Shown piece by piece: positions 1 to 12,106 of a DNA stretch of 64,000 nt. The position numbers and the translations under genes are program-made. The notes under the pieces are model-generated. The model made no database searches and was not told the origin of the DNA. It saw only the letters and a list, made by a program, of their open reading frames with translations. The DNA lies in assembly GCF_008831285.2 (NCBI RefSeq), contig NC_045143.1, positions 24,759,662-24,823,661 of the forward strand, read 5' to 3'. Position 1 is the first letter of the stretch. The number at the start of each line of letters is the position of its first letter. Origin of the DNA: Nymphaea colorata. Its lineage: Eukaryota > Streptophyta > Magnoliopsida > Nymphaeales > Nymphaeaceae.

Positions 1-657
1 ACTACACCTAAGAAAAACCTTTCTGCTTAAAAGGCAAAAATGATGTTTGCGGGCTTTGGTTCATTCACCATATAAATCTTCATCCATCCTGCAAATTTGT
101 GCATGTTGTAGACATGATTCAAATCATCCGCTGGTTTTTAGTTTTAGATCCATATTGTTGAAATGGATCAGACTTTATACCCAGTTCATACTTTTCATAG
201 TTGTATAAAATTAACTGCACTGTAACTATCAGAATTAAGTTGGGTAAAATAATAGTGGAAGGTCAAAATATTAAATCAGTGAGAAAGGACTGGAAAGGAA
301 TTACAACTTCAAAGTTCTATTAATAGTTTTTCTTGGAACTTACATGTCATCTTCCTGAATTCATATTCTGTGCACCAGCATCCAGCAAGCTTAAAATATG
401 GCAAGAAACGAGGATATGACTGGGAAGTGTTAGGGCTTGAATCATTGAGCTTCAAAGATTTCCTCAGATGACTTAGCGGTAGTAGTACACACAAGTCATT
501 TGAAGTCAAATGGATCCTTTAGACATGTTTAACAGTTATTACATGTGAATACAAATTTTAGTGAGAAATTGTTGAAACGTGTACTTATGGCTTGTCTAAC
601 CATAAGCATAAGTCTTGAACTATCTTACGCTGATGTGAATTTCCTTGATTCCCTCAG
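1..657. other. AT-rich sequence upstream of the first visible phosphatase exon
   Basis: No coding exon is recognisable here. The stretch ends in a pyrimidine-containing 3' splice site (…CCCTCAG at 651-657), so at least its right part is the intron between the missing exon 1 of the purple acid phosphatase gene and its exon at 658. The signal peptide and first ~55 residues expected for this family are not in the window. Confidence 0.6.
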
Positions 658-3600
658 GGAGAAAATATGGAATGGGTAACGTTGAAGTTTAGTTATCCTA
701 ACACATCAGGTGATGATTGGATAGAAGTTTTTTCTCCTTCGAATTTCAGGTACTTTAAGTTTCTGTGTGATATTATTGACATACTTGGCATAATTCCATT
801 TTTAACACTAGCACCATGTTCACTGCAAATAGTTCTACCTATGGCCAATCCATTTATAACTTTAAAATGCCAAAAGTTCTGTTTTGTCAACAGCAAAGCA
901 AATTGTGATTGGTGGTAGCTCATTTAAGTGATTTGCTGTTCATGTGATATGATGAAAAGCTGCTTTCTTCATGCTTTCAGTGCTGCAATTTGTGAACCTG
1001 AAAACAAGAGAGATCAGGCTCCGTTATTATGTACTGCACCTATTAAGGTTTGTTGGAAACTATTTTGCATAGTGTTTTGCTTAGCTTGTCCAATGATTAG
1101 TTGAAAAGAAGAATATTTGCTTATATTCATAAGTCATTTATTTATTTGCAGTATCAATATGCAAACTACTCAAATCCAAGCTACACAAATACAGGGAAAG
1201 GGGTTTTGAAACTTCTACCGATCAACCAGAGGGCTGACTTTTCTTTTGCATTATTCTCAGGAGGTATGTCAAAAGTATGTCCTTGTCCATCAGCGGTTCT
1301 TGATTTTCTATTTATTTGTTTTATAACTTCACTTCTATATCGTGAACATGTTTTTCTTGTACTTGAAGGTATGCTTAAGTGACATACTGATCTGTCCTGT
1401 CAAAAATGCTCAAGTAAAACCACATTAATGGTCAGCATGTTTATGAATAATGTTGGGCTGTGTTCCATGTTAGCAATATATCTGGTTTGGGTTCATTATA
1501 TAAGTATTTTTGTTCCTTGTTTTGCCTTTTGTGGAAACACAACCCCTCATCCTTGTTAGGACAGTGTGTTGTAAATCCTTTATTAGGTAAAATTTGTTAT
1601 TAATCAATAAATTTAACTATTTGCTTATAAGGAATATTTGACATGAAGTGAAGGCACACATTCATTATCAACTACAGGCTTGAGGGCTTATCTAATATAA
1701 TAGACCACAGATGGATGAATAATCCTTCATGACAAGGCCATTTAGGAAGAATGGCTGCTACATAGAAATTTCCATAAAATCTGCTGTGAGATACAATGTG
1801 TAAAAGTTTTGAACCCTAACCATCAAATAATATGTATTTCCCTGTTTTACATGGATGACGTCTCAATCTTGTTGTCATTGGCATCCTTCACTGCTTACTA
1901 GTATAGGACTACGCCCTTGAGGACTTCATAATCTTATATAGTCCAATTAATTGTATGGACCCTTTGTGCAAATACTGCAATATTTTCTTCCTATTAGAGA
2001 ATATTTGTACTGAACATCCACAAAGATATATGTTCCTTTTCATCTTTCTTCTTTGTGATTAAAGTGTTGTATCTTTGTTCAATAGGTTTGTTTTCTGTCC
2101 TACTTGTCATTTCTAGATTTGGAATATAGGAACAGCTATGCTTTTTACTGTTATGGCTATCAATGGCTATGAGTTTGCTCTTTCTGTGGGATCATCTAAA
2201 TAGAAGCTTGATTCTGGTTCTGATTTTAAACCACAGCCGAAGCTGATTGCAGTCTCAAATACAATTACTTTTGCAAATCCAAAAGCTCCTGTTTATCCAT
2301 GCCTAGCTCAAGGGAAGTCCTGGAATGAAGTAAGTTTCTTGCTACTGTAAATCTAGGTGATGTAACCATCATTTAGGACTTGACATGAGAATGGTAACCA
2401 TTAAATGTGTTTTTCTGTATGTGCACAAATTCCTGATGTTTTGCTTCATCTCATCTGTCAAGGATGATATAATAACTCTGTCATATATAAGTAACTAGCC
2501 TCATATTTAATCTTTTATGGTAGAAAAACAAGTCTACAAAGAAACCCTCTGCAAGCCTCCAAGGTAAAAGAAAAACGAGCAGAATAACTATTATCTACCT
2601 GATAAAAGATAGAAGGCTAAAGAAGCAAAAGAAAAAATTGTTCCTTCTGTGCATCATTGCTTCAGTTTCTTTTTTTCGCCCTTAAAATTTTGGATTGAAT
2701 ATTCTTTTTTGGTTTGTTTCATGACCTTTTGATGGAAGACAATTGTTTGACTAGCTTTTCTAATATCTCAGCATTGATTTTAATTTTTAAATAACTGCCT
2801 TTTGCCTTGTCTACATGTGTAAGAAATTTAAAAGAAACACTTATCAGTAAGATCAAGTTTACGAACTTCAATTCCTACTGCTGGCAGGAAGTATTCATTT
2901 TAGTTCAAGAACTTGATCTTGAAATACACACCATGGCAACTTGGGTTATACAGTTCAGCTCAAGTGTACTACCATGGAAGCAGGATCTATATAAATTGTA
3001 CTCTATGTTCTTACTGTATGTTTGAGCACCAATACCGGAGTATAATCTGCTACTGTTAACAGCATTCCCATGTTGCTCTGCTGCAATGGAGATAATGACA
3101 ACCTTGCTTCAAACATGCAAAATCACATACGGGTCCTAAATCTGCTGTTAAAAACACTTAATTTTCAATGTTCATCACGTTGATAAGCCTGATGATATTC
3201 ATCTCCCTACCACATGCACAAACGTGTGCAAAGTGCAAAAAACATGAATCCATTTTCACAAGCACTGATGAAGTGTTAGTTCAATTGCCTAATGTACTCT
3301 TAGTTTTTACCTTTTGGTTTAAACAATCTTTATGAACACTGTTTTTTTTGGGTTTGTAGTGTCATATTCTTTTCTGACCTTGCTCTTTGATTGATAGATG
3401 ACAGTTACATGGACTAGTGGGTATGATATTCATGAAGCTGAACCTTTTGTTTCGTGGGGTCCAAAAGGAGGACCAAAGACTCAATCTCCTGCTGGAACTT
3501 TGACTTTCAATCGTAACAACATGTGTGATATATTGATTTTATTTTTTCTTCTATGTTTTGTTTGAAAAATGTTACATTATAAATGCAAAATCCGCTAGTA

Positions 3601-6547
3601 TTTATTCTGCCATGCAGATGAAATCACAGTTTTACTGTCACCACTTGGTTGCAGTTTGAACACAGCATTAAACTTCCAAAGTAAATACTTATAGTTAAGC
3701 AAATTAGAATACAATATGAATGTTTTCGATGTTAGTGGTATCCTGGTTATGCTTCTCAACGTAATCAGCACAAGAAGGTCACTAATCAGCATTACATCAC
3801 AGAAACCTGAGGAAGAGAAACTACACTTTGTTCCTGTGTGAAATCATTTTTTTGTTAATTGCATGTGATCAATAAATAATGCATGAATGAACCATTTCGT
3901 GCTCATTAAAAAGAGTTCATAAAAATTCAACCTTTCTTAAGAGAATAAAGGATTTTTTATTTTTTACATATTCTTTTGTAGGATCTGATGATTATTTAAC
4001 TTTTTTCCTCTAGAAACTGAACTGCATTCAGTTCAAGGGTCTTAATTGCCTGATACTGGTGTCAAGATGTTCAATATCATGTTTAGCTTCTGATCAGAAA
4101 ATGCCAAGTGATGACACTATTCATGGATCCTTTCAATATGTTAATGAGAGCTTATGCAAGTTTTTTTCAGTACACCGAGATTCACTAAGATTCAGATTAC
4201 CATGGTCTGATCCATAAGAAAACCCTATAAAAATGCTATCATTTAGAAAGGTATTCATGCACAAGTGAAAAATGTGCTCATTGTTAGTTAATTGCATGAC
4301 ATTTACTGGTCTAGATAATCAGTATAATATGGTATCTAAGAAGGTGGTGCTTTGGATAAGATTAAGCTTGTTCATGTTTCTGATTTACTTTCTCTTTTCT
4401 CTTCTCTTTAATCATAATTAACACCTTAACATGACATAAAACAACTTTTTTTTTTGAGATACAAATTCTCATTGTTCCAGGCCCTGAAAGAGTTTGCTTT
4501 ACATTTATTTTGCAGGTTCCCCTGCATGGACAGTGGGATGGCGTGATCCTGGTTATATTCATACAAGCTTTCTGAAAGATCTATGGCCTAACTCAATGTA
4601 TCAATCTTTAAAAAACTTGCTGCAAGAGATTATTTACTTCCGTTTATTTTCTCTTGAATTTCCACAAAATATATCTGTTCATTTTCCTTCTGCTATAGTT
4701 ACGTTAGATCATATGTTATCAAACTGATTATGTGGAGTTTTCTGTGGCTATTTCCAGTTCTCAACTGCTTTTTCTAATTTTTTGAGACAGACACACCTAC
4801 CGTCTGGGTCACAGATTATTTGACAACTCATACATTTGGAGCTAAGCTTACCATTTTAGAGCATCTCCTTATCCTGGACAGGAATCTGTGCATCGTGTTA
4901 TAATTTTTGGGGACATGAGAAAGGTTTGGAGTTGGTTTCCTGGGCAAGCTTTTGAGTGCAAAATAGAAGTGTTATTCAGTGTCCTATTCTGAAGTCATAA
5001 GTTTCTGGATACATTCTAATTTTTAATCCAGACTTATGTGTACTCTGGCTTCCATAAAATTTTTCTGTGGTCATGTTTTCAGGCAGAACGTGATGGTTCC
5101 AATGAATACAGCAATTACCAGCCCGGTTCTTTGAACACTACTGATCAGCTTATCAAGGACTTGAGAAATATTGATATAGTCTTCCATATCGGTGATCTAT
5201 CTTATGCTAATGGGTACTTGTCACAATGGGATCAGTTCACCTCCCAGATAGAGCCAATTGCTTCAACTGTACCATACATGGTTGCAAGGTTGCCTTTGCT
5301 AGTCCTTATGCTTAGATGTTTTGCTTAGCCCCTTAAGTATATCTTGTTTCTAAATGACACCTCATGCTGCTTCATGCAGTGGAAACCCTGAACGCGATTG
5401 GCCAGGTACTGGGTCCTTTTACGCCAACATGGACTCAGGTGGGGAGTGTGGTGTGTTGGCTGAAACCATGTTTTATGCGCCTGCAGAGAACAGAGCTAAA
5501 TTCTGGTACATGCAGACTTTTTGCCACTAATTTTTGTGCAAATCTATGTTCTTGCAAAACAAGTCACGGTTTTGCTGCATGTTGCAAGATGGACTAGCTA
5601 TAAACCTTACTGAGAAAATTCAAAATTACTAAACCAGGTTAAGACTGATCACACATAGATCAATTATTTTTTTGCTTCTTGATAGTTTAACATTTAAATT
5701 TGGAGTCAGCATGCTGATCAGCGTATCATTTTCAAATTTCCATTCTATCCCATGTACATGATGCAGCACATGCCTCATCTATTTTGCTTGTGTAGGTATT
5801 CAACCGACTATGGCATGTTTCATTTCTGTGTCGCTGATAGTAACATGACTGGAGACCAGGCACTGAGCAATACAAATTTATTGAAATTTATTGAACACTG
5901 TTTAGCAACAGCTGATAGGCAAAAACAGCCATGGCTCATCTTTGTGGCTCATCGAGTTCTGGGATATTCCTCTAACTCATGGTATGCTCAAGAAGGATCT
6001 TTTGAGGAGCCTATGGGGAGAGAGAGCCTACAGGGGCTGTGGCAAAAGTACAAGGTTGACCTTGCTTTTTATGGTCATGTACACAATTATGAAAGGACAT
6101 GTCCTATCTACGAGGTATGTGTGCGACCTTGTTAGAATCGCCATTTCTCTTCTCGTTTCATTATTATCTTTCTGTAAGGACATAAATCAAGAACTTTTTC
6201 CGCTGAATAAAGTGGCACCGTTGTTGCTTTTCTGATTGCAGAGCATATGCATGAGCTCCGAAAAATCCCACTATACAGGACCGCTTAATGGAACAATCCA
6301 TGTAGTTGTTGGTGGTGGAGGTGCCCACCTCTCTGACTCCACAACCCTTCAGACAAGCTGGAGTCTCTACAAAGATTATGACTTCGGGTTTGTAAAGCTC
6401 ACAGCATTCAACCATTCGTCTCTGCTCTTTGAGTATAAGAAGAGCAGAGATGGTAAAGTTTATGATTCCTTCACAATTGACAGGGATTACCGAGATATCC
6501 TCACCTGCACAGTCGATAGTTGCCCAAGAACAACGATGGCTTCTTAG
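658..6547 (+). pseudogene. Purple acid phosphatase (PAP1/24/27 clade), 5'-truncated, with in-frame stop
   Basis: Metallophosphoesterase of the large plant purple acid phosphatase group, normally a secreted ~610-residue protein hydrolysing phosphate esters or nucleotides with an Fe-metal centre. Eleven exons join in consistent phase: 658-749, 981-1047, 1152-1274, 2237-2329, 3398-3524, 4516-4597, 4791-4923, 5083-5288, 5380-5505, 5796-6114, 6242-6547 (stop TAG). They encode about 558 codons covering the N-terminal fibronectin-like region (EWVTLKFSYP, INQRADFSFALFSGG), the phosphatase core (FGDM, GDLSYANGY, VAHRVLGYSS, GHVHNYERTCP) and the C-terminal tail ending TTMAS. Exon 1 is absent. Lesions: TAA at 4843-4845 after IWS; a frame excursion at 5841-5893; GNHE reads GNPE and GDMG reads GDMR. 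An AATAAA lies at 6655-6660. Family assignment is from recalled clade motifs; paralogue number is not resolvable. Pseudogene status assumes the stop is not an assembly error. Confidence 0.85.
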
Positions 6548-8441
6548 TTCCAGTGGTCTGATTCTTCAATTATTTTATTGAAATATTGATGGTTGCTGCA
6601 ACCTGCAGATCCCTTTGTATATTGACCTAGACGGTGGTGAATCTGCTTCATCGAAATAAATGCATAGTGAACTTCTCCTACACTGCTTATGTCACAAAAA
6701 AATTCGAAAGACTTTTCCTCAGCCCACTTTTTGTTGCTGAAGTTTAAACTGGCATCTTTAATAATAGGACCCGCCACAGTTGGCCTGTCTATTAGCTCGG
6801 AAAAGGATCAATTAGACTTCCAGCAGCAACTTGGCAGATCAATTTAGGTGGCAGACTTTCTTTTATTCAACTATAAATTTATTTAAAAATCAGTCCGATG
6901 TTCCTCCTATTGTAACTGTTTTGTGCAAATGTGTCTGACTATCTCAGCAAAAGAACAGCTTGATGATTCTCAACTCCCAAACCATCATAGAGGTTCAAAA
7001 CATCCTAGTATTTTCCAAGCTGTTCAATTTGATTCCAAATTAACCACCTGGTCAAGTTTACCGAATTACATCAATATTACAAAATAAATAATGAATAGTG
7101 TATGACGAGTGGCATTGTTTCAGATAGTGAATCAAATGGTAGACAATTGAGGCTGACTTCGACAACATTGCTTTATTCCAATATAAATACATATCAAGAA
7201 ACATTAGTAAAGGAAGTTTAGGAGTTAAACTGGTGATTAATATGACATACCCTTCACGTGAAAGGTTTCATCTCAACCAACAGGTGCTCTTTGAGTTAGG
7301 AGTGAACGCAATTGGGTTTGGGTTGATACTGAATACATATCCAGATCCAGTTTTTTTCACCCTTCCCCTGAACTAGTTTCATTTAAAATCGTCCTAACGG
7401 TGTTTAGATGAAGATGACACCCTTAAACGACATTTTCAAGGTGAAAAACTCAATTCATCATAAGAATGTTTCTTTAGGTTTGTGAATAATCCCAACAACC
7501 CAACCCATCCCAGATTTTCTGTAGAAAACATCATTTTGGTCTTGTCACACAAAACATACAAGTTAGGTTTCAAAAACTGGCTACAAAACTATGTTTTTAC
7601 ACAACCTGTTTTCGTAAAATGCTGTTTTTTGAGGGTGTCCACTACGTAAACGAGTAAATCAGATTCAAAATCATATGAACGGATTTAGTTTTGTGATCCT
7701 TTTAGAACCGTGTTGAAAATGGGTTAACTGTTGGTTCATCTGTTCATTTCATTGCAAACCTTAGGATCATACAACTTGTGAGATTTGCAGAAGCGTTAAA
7801 AAGACAAAAGAAACGAATAGGATCGACTTGTATCTCAAGTTGGAGAATAAAAAAGAACTGCACTATCAATTTCTCAAGACAGGCCCAAGAAATGACCGCA
7901 GAAAGAAAAACCATCAGCCGTCTGTTTGAGACGCTACATTAAGTCCAAAGGAAGATTGACACTGCACTAGGACTTTATTAAGCAAAACAGTACAATGACA
8001 CAACAGTACAGAGTCAACACAGGAAGAACTACTTGAATTAGCTTTATTCTGTTCTTTATTATTTGCATTTTGTAGAAGACACATGTTTATAGGTCCTAGT
8101 TGTTCCATCAATTTGAAGTACAGTTAAAGTTAAATATGATTTTTCAGAACCAAACCTGAATCCAATCAGCTTTAGTCTGAATGTTTACATGGTCTCATGT
8201 TTTACTCAGATTCAAGCATAATTCAGCAGGCATTGGGAGTTCACATTTGAGCACAAAGGAAACTCTATCCCCGTTATTAAACCAGAAATGCAGGATCCAA
8301 CTTTTAATTGATCATCAAATAAGTTCGACCCGTGAACATTGGTGATCTTCAGATATTTTTCTCACTTCCCCGAAAGCGTAAAGCTGGGGATGTCGAATCG
8401 CTTGAAGAGTATCAGGATAGCCTTTTTGATGAAACTTTCGG
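6548..8441. other. Intergenic AT-rich sequence
   Basis: Holds the 3' flank of the phosphatase gene and the region before the mTERF gene. I see only short, composition-driven open frames, no splice-bounded exons, no terminal repeats and no transposon protein similarity. Confidence 0.6.
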
Positions 8442-11400
8442 TTGGCAATGGCTGCCACAGACGTCCTACATGCAAGCCAGTGGGCCGAAGTCTTGTTCTT
8501 CCCTCAGCTACCATCATCTTCTATCCTCACGAGACGGAGCCCTGCCTTCAATCTCAACCTCAAGCTGCTCCAGCTATCATCATTCACCAACACCCCTCGT
8601 TCTCGTGCATCGTCGTCGTTGCTGTGCCGTCGTGACTCCGATTTCGACTCTCAGCTCAAAGCTCGAATCACTGGCGATGACGAATCGGCGGCACTTCTCA
8701 GGAAGCAGAACTCGAGGTCGTTGGCTGTGCTGCTCGACCCGCTTTCGCTTCCAGAAGCCGCAAGAGAAGAAGACCAAGATGGAGGCGGTTCCATCACAAG
8801 CATCAACAACAAAGACAACTGATGAAGAAGGACTTCGTTTAGCCCTTGGTGGGGACGACGAGTCGAGGGCACCCGTGTTTCCGGGCTCGATTTCCCTGTC
8901 CAGACGTCCAACCATCGAAGAGCTTCTGCCCCGACATGGAGGCAAGGAGGAGAAGATGCTGAGGCAGGCGCTGGAGCTCAGGCGACACGCCGCTCGCGAG
9001 GTCCTCATCGCATCCATGCGAGCTTCCAGGTTCAGCATCACCTACTCTACCAATCTTGTCTCCCATTTGGCGGAATTCGTCGATGGCTTGATTATGGAGG
9101 CTGCTTCCATGAAGATGACACCTCTGTTCTCGCATTCGACCTTCAATTCGCGGGTGAAGACCTGTATCGAGAAGTGCGGAGTGGTTCCACTGATCAGGTG
9201 ATCCTCTATCTTGTTCTATCAACGTTGGCAGCAAACGTGATTCAGAACTTTGTGGTAGGAGGTCGACGAAGCTCTTCCTCATGGACACCTCATTGAAACA
9301 AAATGGACTGCTTCAACTGATCTCTTGGTGGCCAACATAATGCAGGTGGCTAAAACATAATTCATTGACGTACCCGCAGATCGGGAAGCTGATATGTTTG
9401 TCTGGTGGAGATCTGGAGGGTTTGAGACAGAGGGTTCGGTGCTTAACATGTGTTCATGTTAAGGGAAGGAACATCGGCGTGGTACTCACAGGAGCAGATT
9501 CTGCTTTAAATCGTAGCCTGCATGAGTTGAATGATAATGTAGAGTATCTGGAAGCGAATGGGGTTAAGAGGGATTGGATGGGATTTGTTATCGGCCGATG
9601 CCCGCAGATTCTGATGTTGAACATGGACGAGCTTAAAGCCCGAGTTAACTTCTATCTAGAGCTTGGAATGGATCAGAAGGACTTTGGCACCATGGTCTTT
9701 GATTATCCTAAGGCACTTGGCTTCTTCAGTTTGGAAGAAATGAATGAAAAGGTAAATGTTCCCATGGGACATAAGGAGATTGCATAATTCAGGAAAGTTT
9801 CATGGATCTGATTCATAAAAATTGCATGGCAGGGACACCTTCATCCTCTTTGTATTGTGTGTTCATATGAACCAAATGAGATGTGAGAATTCTAGGCTTT
9901 TATGCCAGAAATTTCATAGTTCACATTTCACAAGGTGGGACTGGAAAGTGATGATCCTAGTTTTGGTCCACTTGGAGTTTTAATAAAACTACTTTCTGTT
10001 TCAAAAGCCATCATCTCATAGAATGGACAGAATGTCTATTACGTTTTTGATGAGTTTTAGCTAGCTGGTTAATAATTTCAATGCTGTTGTACTTCAGATG
10101 GCCCGATCATTGTTACCTTTTGATAATTTCCTGTTTCAAAGTTTTCTTTTCGTTGTAACTGTTTACATAAATGCAAGTATTTCTTCTACTGGACATGAGC
10201 GAGAAGCCTGGGATGGTGGTCTTAGTGGAACTGTGTTCACTAATGTATACCATGGATAAGGATATCTCTGGTTTCACTGTTGTTGTTTTATAATAACCGT
10301 TGCTATCTTGTAACAGTTATTTCATTATGTCCTGTTTTTCTTTCTCTCTATCTAAGTTCCAACTGCAACTCTTATTTCTAGATGCTTTATTCTACTTACC
10401 GGGATGGTTCTGAAATGATTATGCTGCCTACTTCATACTCATCACTCTACTATGTATTCTGATTCAACACTGAAATGATCTTTAGTCTCAGGTTGGATAC
10501 CTGAAGGAATTTGGGCTGGGAACTGAAGAACTTGGAAGATTATTGGCATTCAAACCACAACTGATGGGATGTAGCATTGAAGAAACGTGGAAGCCACTTG
10601 TTAAGTACTTCTATTACTTGGGGATCAAACGTGATGGGATGTATTGATCTGGAGTCAACAATAGCGCCAAAGGTGCAAGATTTAATTTTTCTTGTGTTTA
10701 GTCTTTAAAGTTTGAATTTTGTATATTGCTTATGTTTTATTTAGTTTATTAGAGATCTTTTACCCTGTTCAGATAAACAATGTACTCAAATGCCATATAA
10801 CAACTTAACTTTTATATGGTCTTTTGTTAGGGATTCATGGCTTCAGAAAATTTTATAGGTGAGGAGAAGGGAAATTGTCCATATTCCTCTTCTTCTTTGT
10901 TTGCTATAGTTTTGCCATGTTCTTTTCATGTTTCCTTTGATCTTGTCAACGCATCTGCAACTTAAATGATTTTTTTAGAAAAGTATACATAATACAAAAG
11001 ATACTTTAAGCTTACTAATAAGTGATACATGTTCAATTTGAAGGTACGATTTTTGCGGGACATAGGTGTTGAAGAAGATGCTATAGGTGGTGTTATAGTC
11101 AGATTCCCAGCGTTGCTAACATATAGCCTTTACAAGAAAATTCGGCCAGCAGTAAGCTCCTTATCATCCAACTTTCTCTGTGTATACATTGCATTAGTCT
11201 CTCAATTTTGATATTGCATTTTTCTTGATATTCCCTAAATTGTCACCATTGAAATATAGAATCTAAGGCCGCAATTGTGCCAGTTGTGCTAGGTAATCAT
11301 TCAGAGTTTGTTGTCTTACTATTGGATGTTATTCTGATTGGTTGACAAGTAGAGTATGGTTGCAAATATAGGGCTGATGCATGAGTTCGGGAGGATATTC

Positions 11401-12106
11401 CCTAAATTGTCTCCTGAAGAGACACCTTTATGCTTTTATTCTCTTATTCAATCATTTAGTTTTACCTGGTCTACATTGTCCACAGGTTGTCTTCTTGATT
11501 ACCAAAGCTGGTGTGAGTAGGCAGGAGATTGGAAAAGTGATTGCTGTGGAGCCGCAACTTGTTGGCTGCAGTGTAGCTAATAAACTGGAAGTAAACATGA
11601 AATATTTTCTGTCTTTAGGTATTCCGCTTAGATTGTTGGGAGAGATGATCATTGATTTCCCCATGCTGCTAAATATAATTTGGATGTGCTTCGTTCGAAA
11701 TATCGCTACTTACGGCAAACAATCAATGGTGCGGCCACTGCACGATCTCATCGAGTTCCCAAGGTGTATAATAATAATGTGCTTACATGCATGTGCATCT
11801 AATCACAAACATGTATCATGCACATGCCCGTTCTCCTTTTCCCGGATCACTGAGTTTCACTGAGAACTTACTATGGCCCATCAACATTATGTTCTGTCAT
11901 CCAGGTTCTTTAGCTATTCACTCGAGGGTCGTATAATTCCCAGGCACAAGATTATGGTGGCAAATCGTATAACTTTCAAGTTGCGCTACATGCTTGCTAG
12001 TACAGATGAGGAATTCGATCGCAGAGTCAAGACTGCATTGGAAAAACGCAGAAACTTTGAATCAGGGTTGGCTGGGGACGATGGTACAAATAACAAAGCA
12101 AATTAG
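8442..12106 (+). pseudogene. MTERF2: Organellar mTERF protein (MTERF2/EMB2219-like), frame-disrupted
   Basis: Plant mTERF proteins are helical-repeat nucleic-acid binders acting on transcripts or transcription in plastids or mitochondria. Proposed exons: 8442-9197, 9346-9751, 10492-10672, 11044-11151, 11486-11763, 11905-12106 (stop TAG). Supporting blocks, in order: a Ser/Arg/Leu-rich presumed transit peptide from ATG 8442; FPGSIS; RFSITYSTNLVSHL; VPLIR|WLKHNSL; NGVKRDWMGFVIGRCPQIL; KDFGTMVFDYPKALGFFS; EETWKPLVKYFYYLGI; RFPALLTYSLYKKIRP; EIGKVIAVEPQLVGC; DLIEFPRFFSYSLEGRIIPRH; FKLRYMLASTDEEFDRRV. This order matches the Arabidopsis EMB2219 type. Three breaks: the transit-peptide frame differs from the body frame (switch needed by 8822); exon 3 lacks about 10 residues and shifts into TGA at 10645-10647; exon 5 has a -1/+4 pair near 11671-11732. 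It is probably a decayed copy of a normally essential gene. Confidence 0.85.

Noticed and set aside
8580-9041. Minus-strand frames over the first mTERF exon
   Set aside because: Antisense to a recognised exon and without similarity to any family I know.
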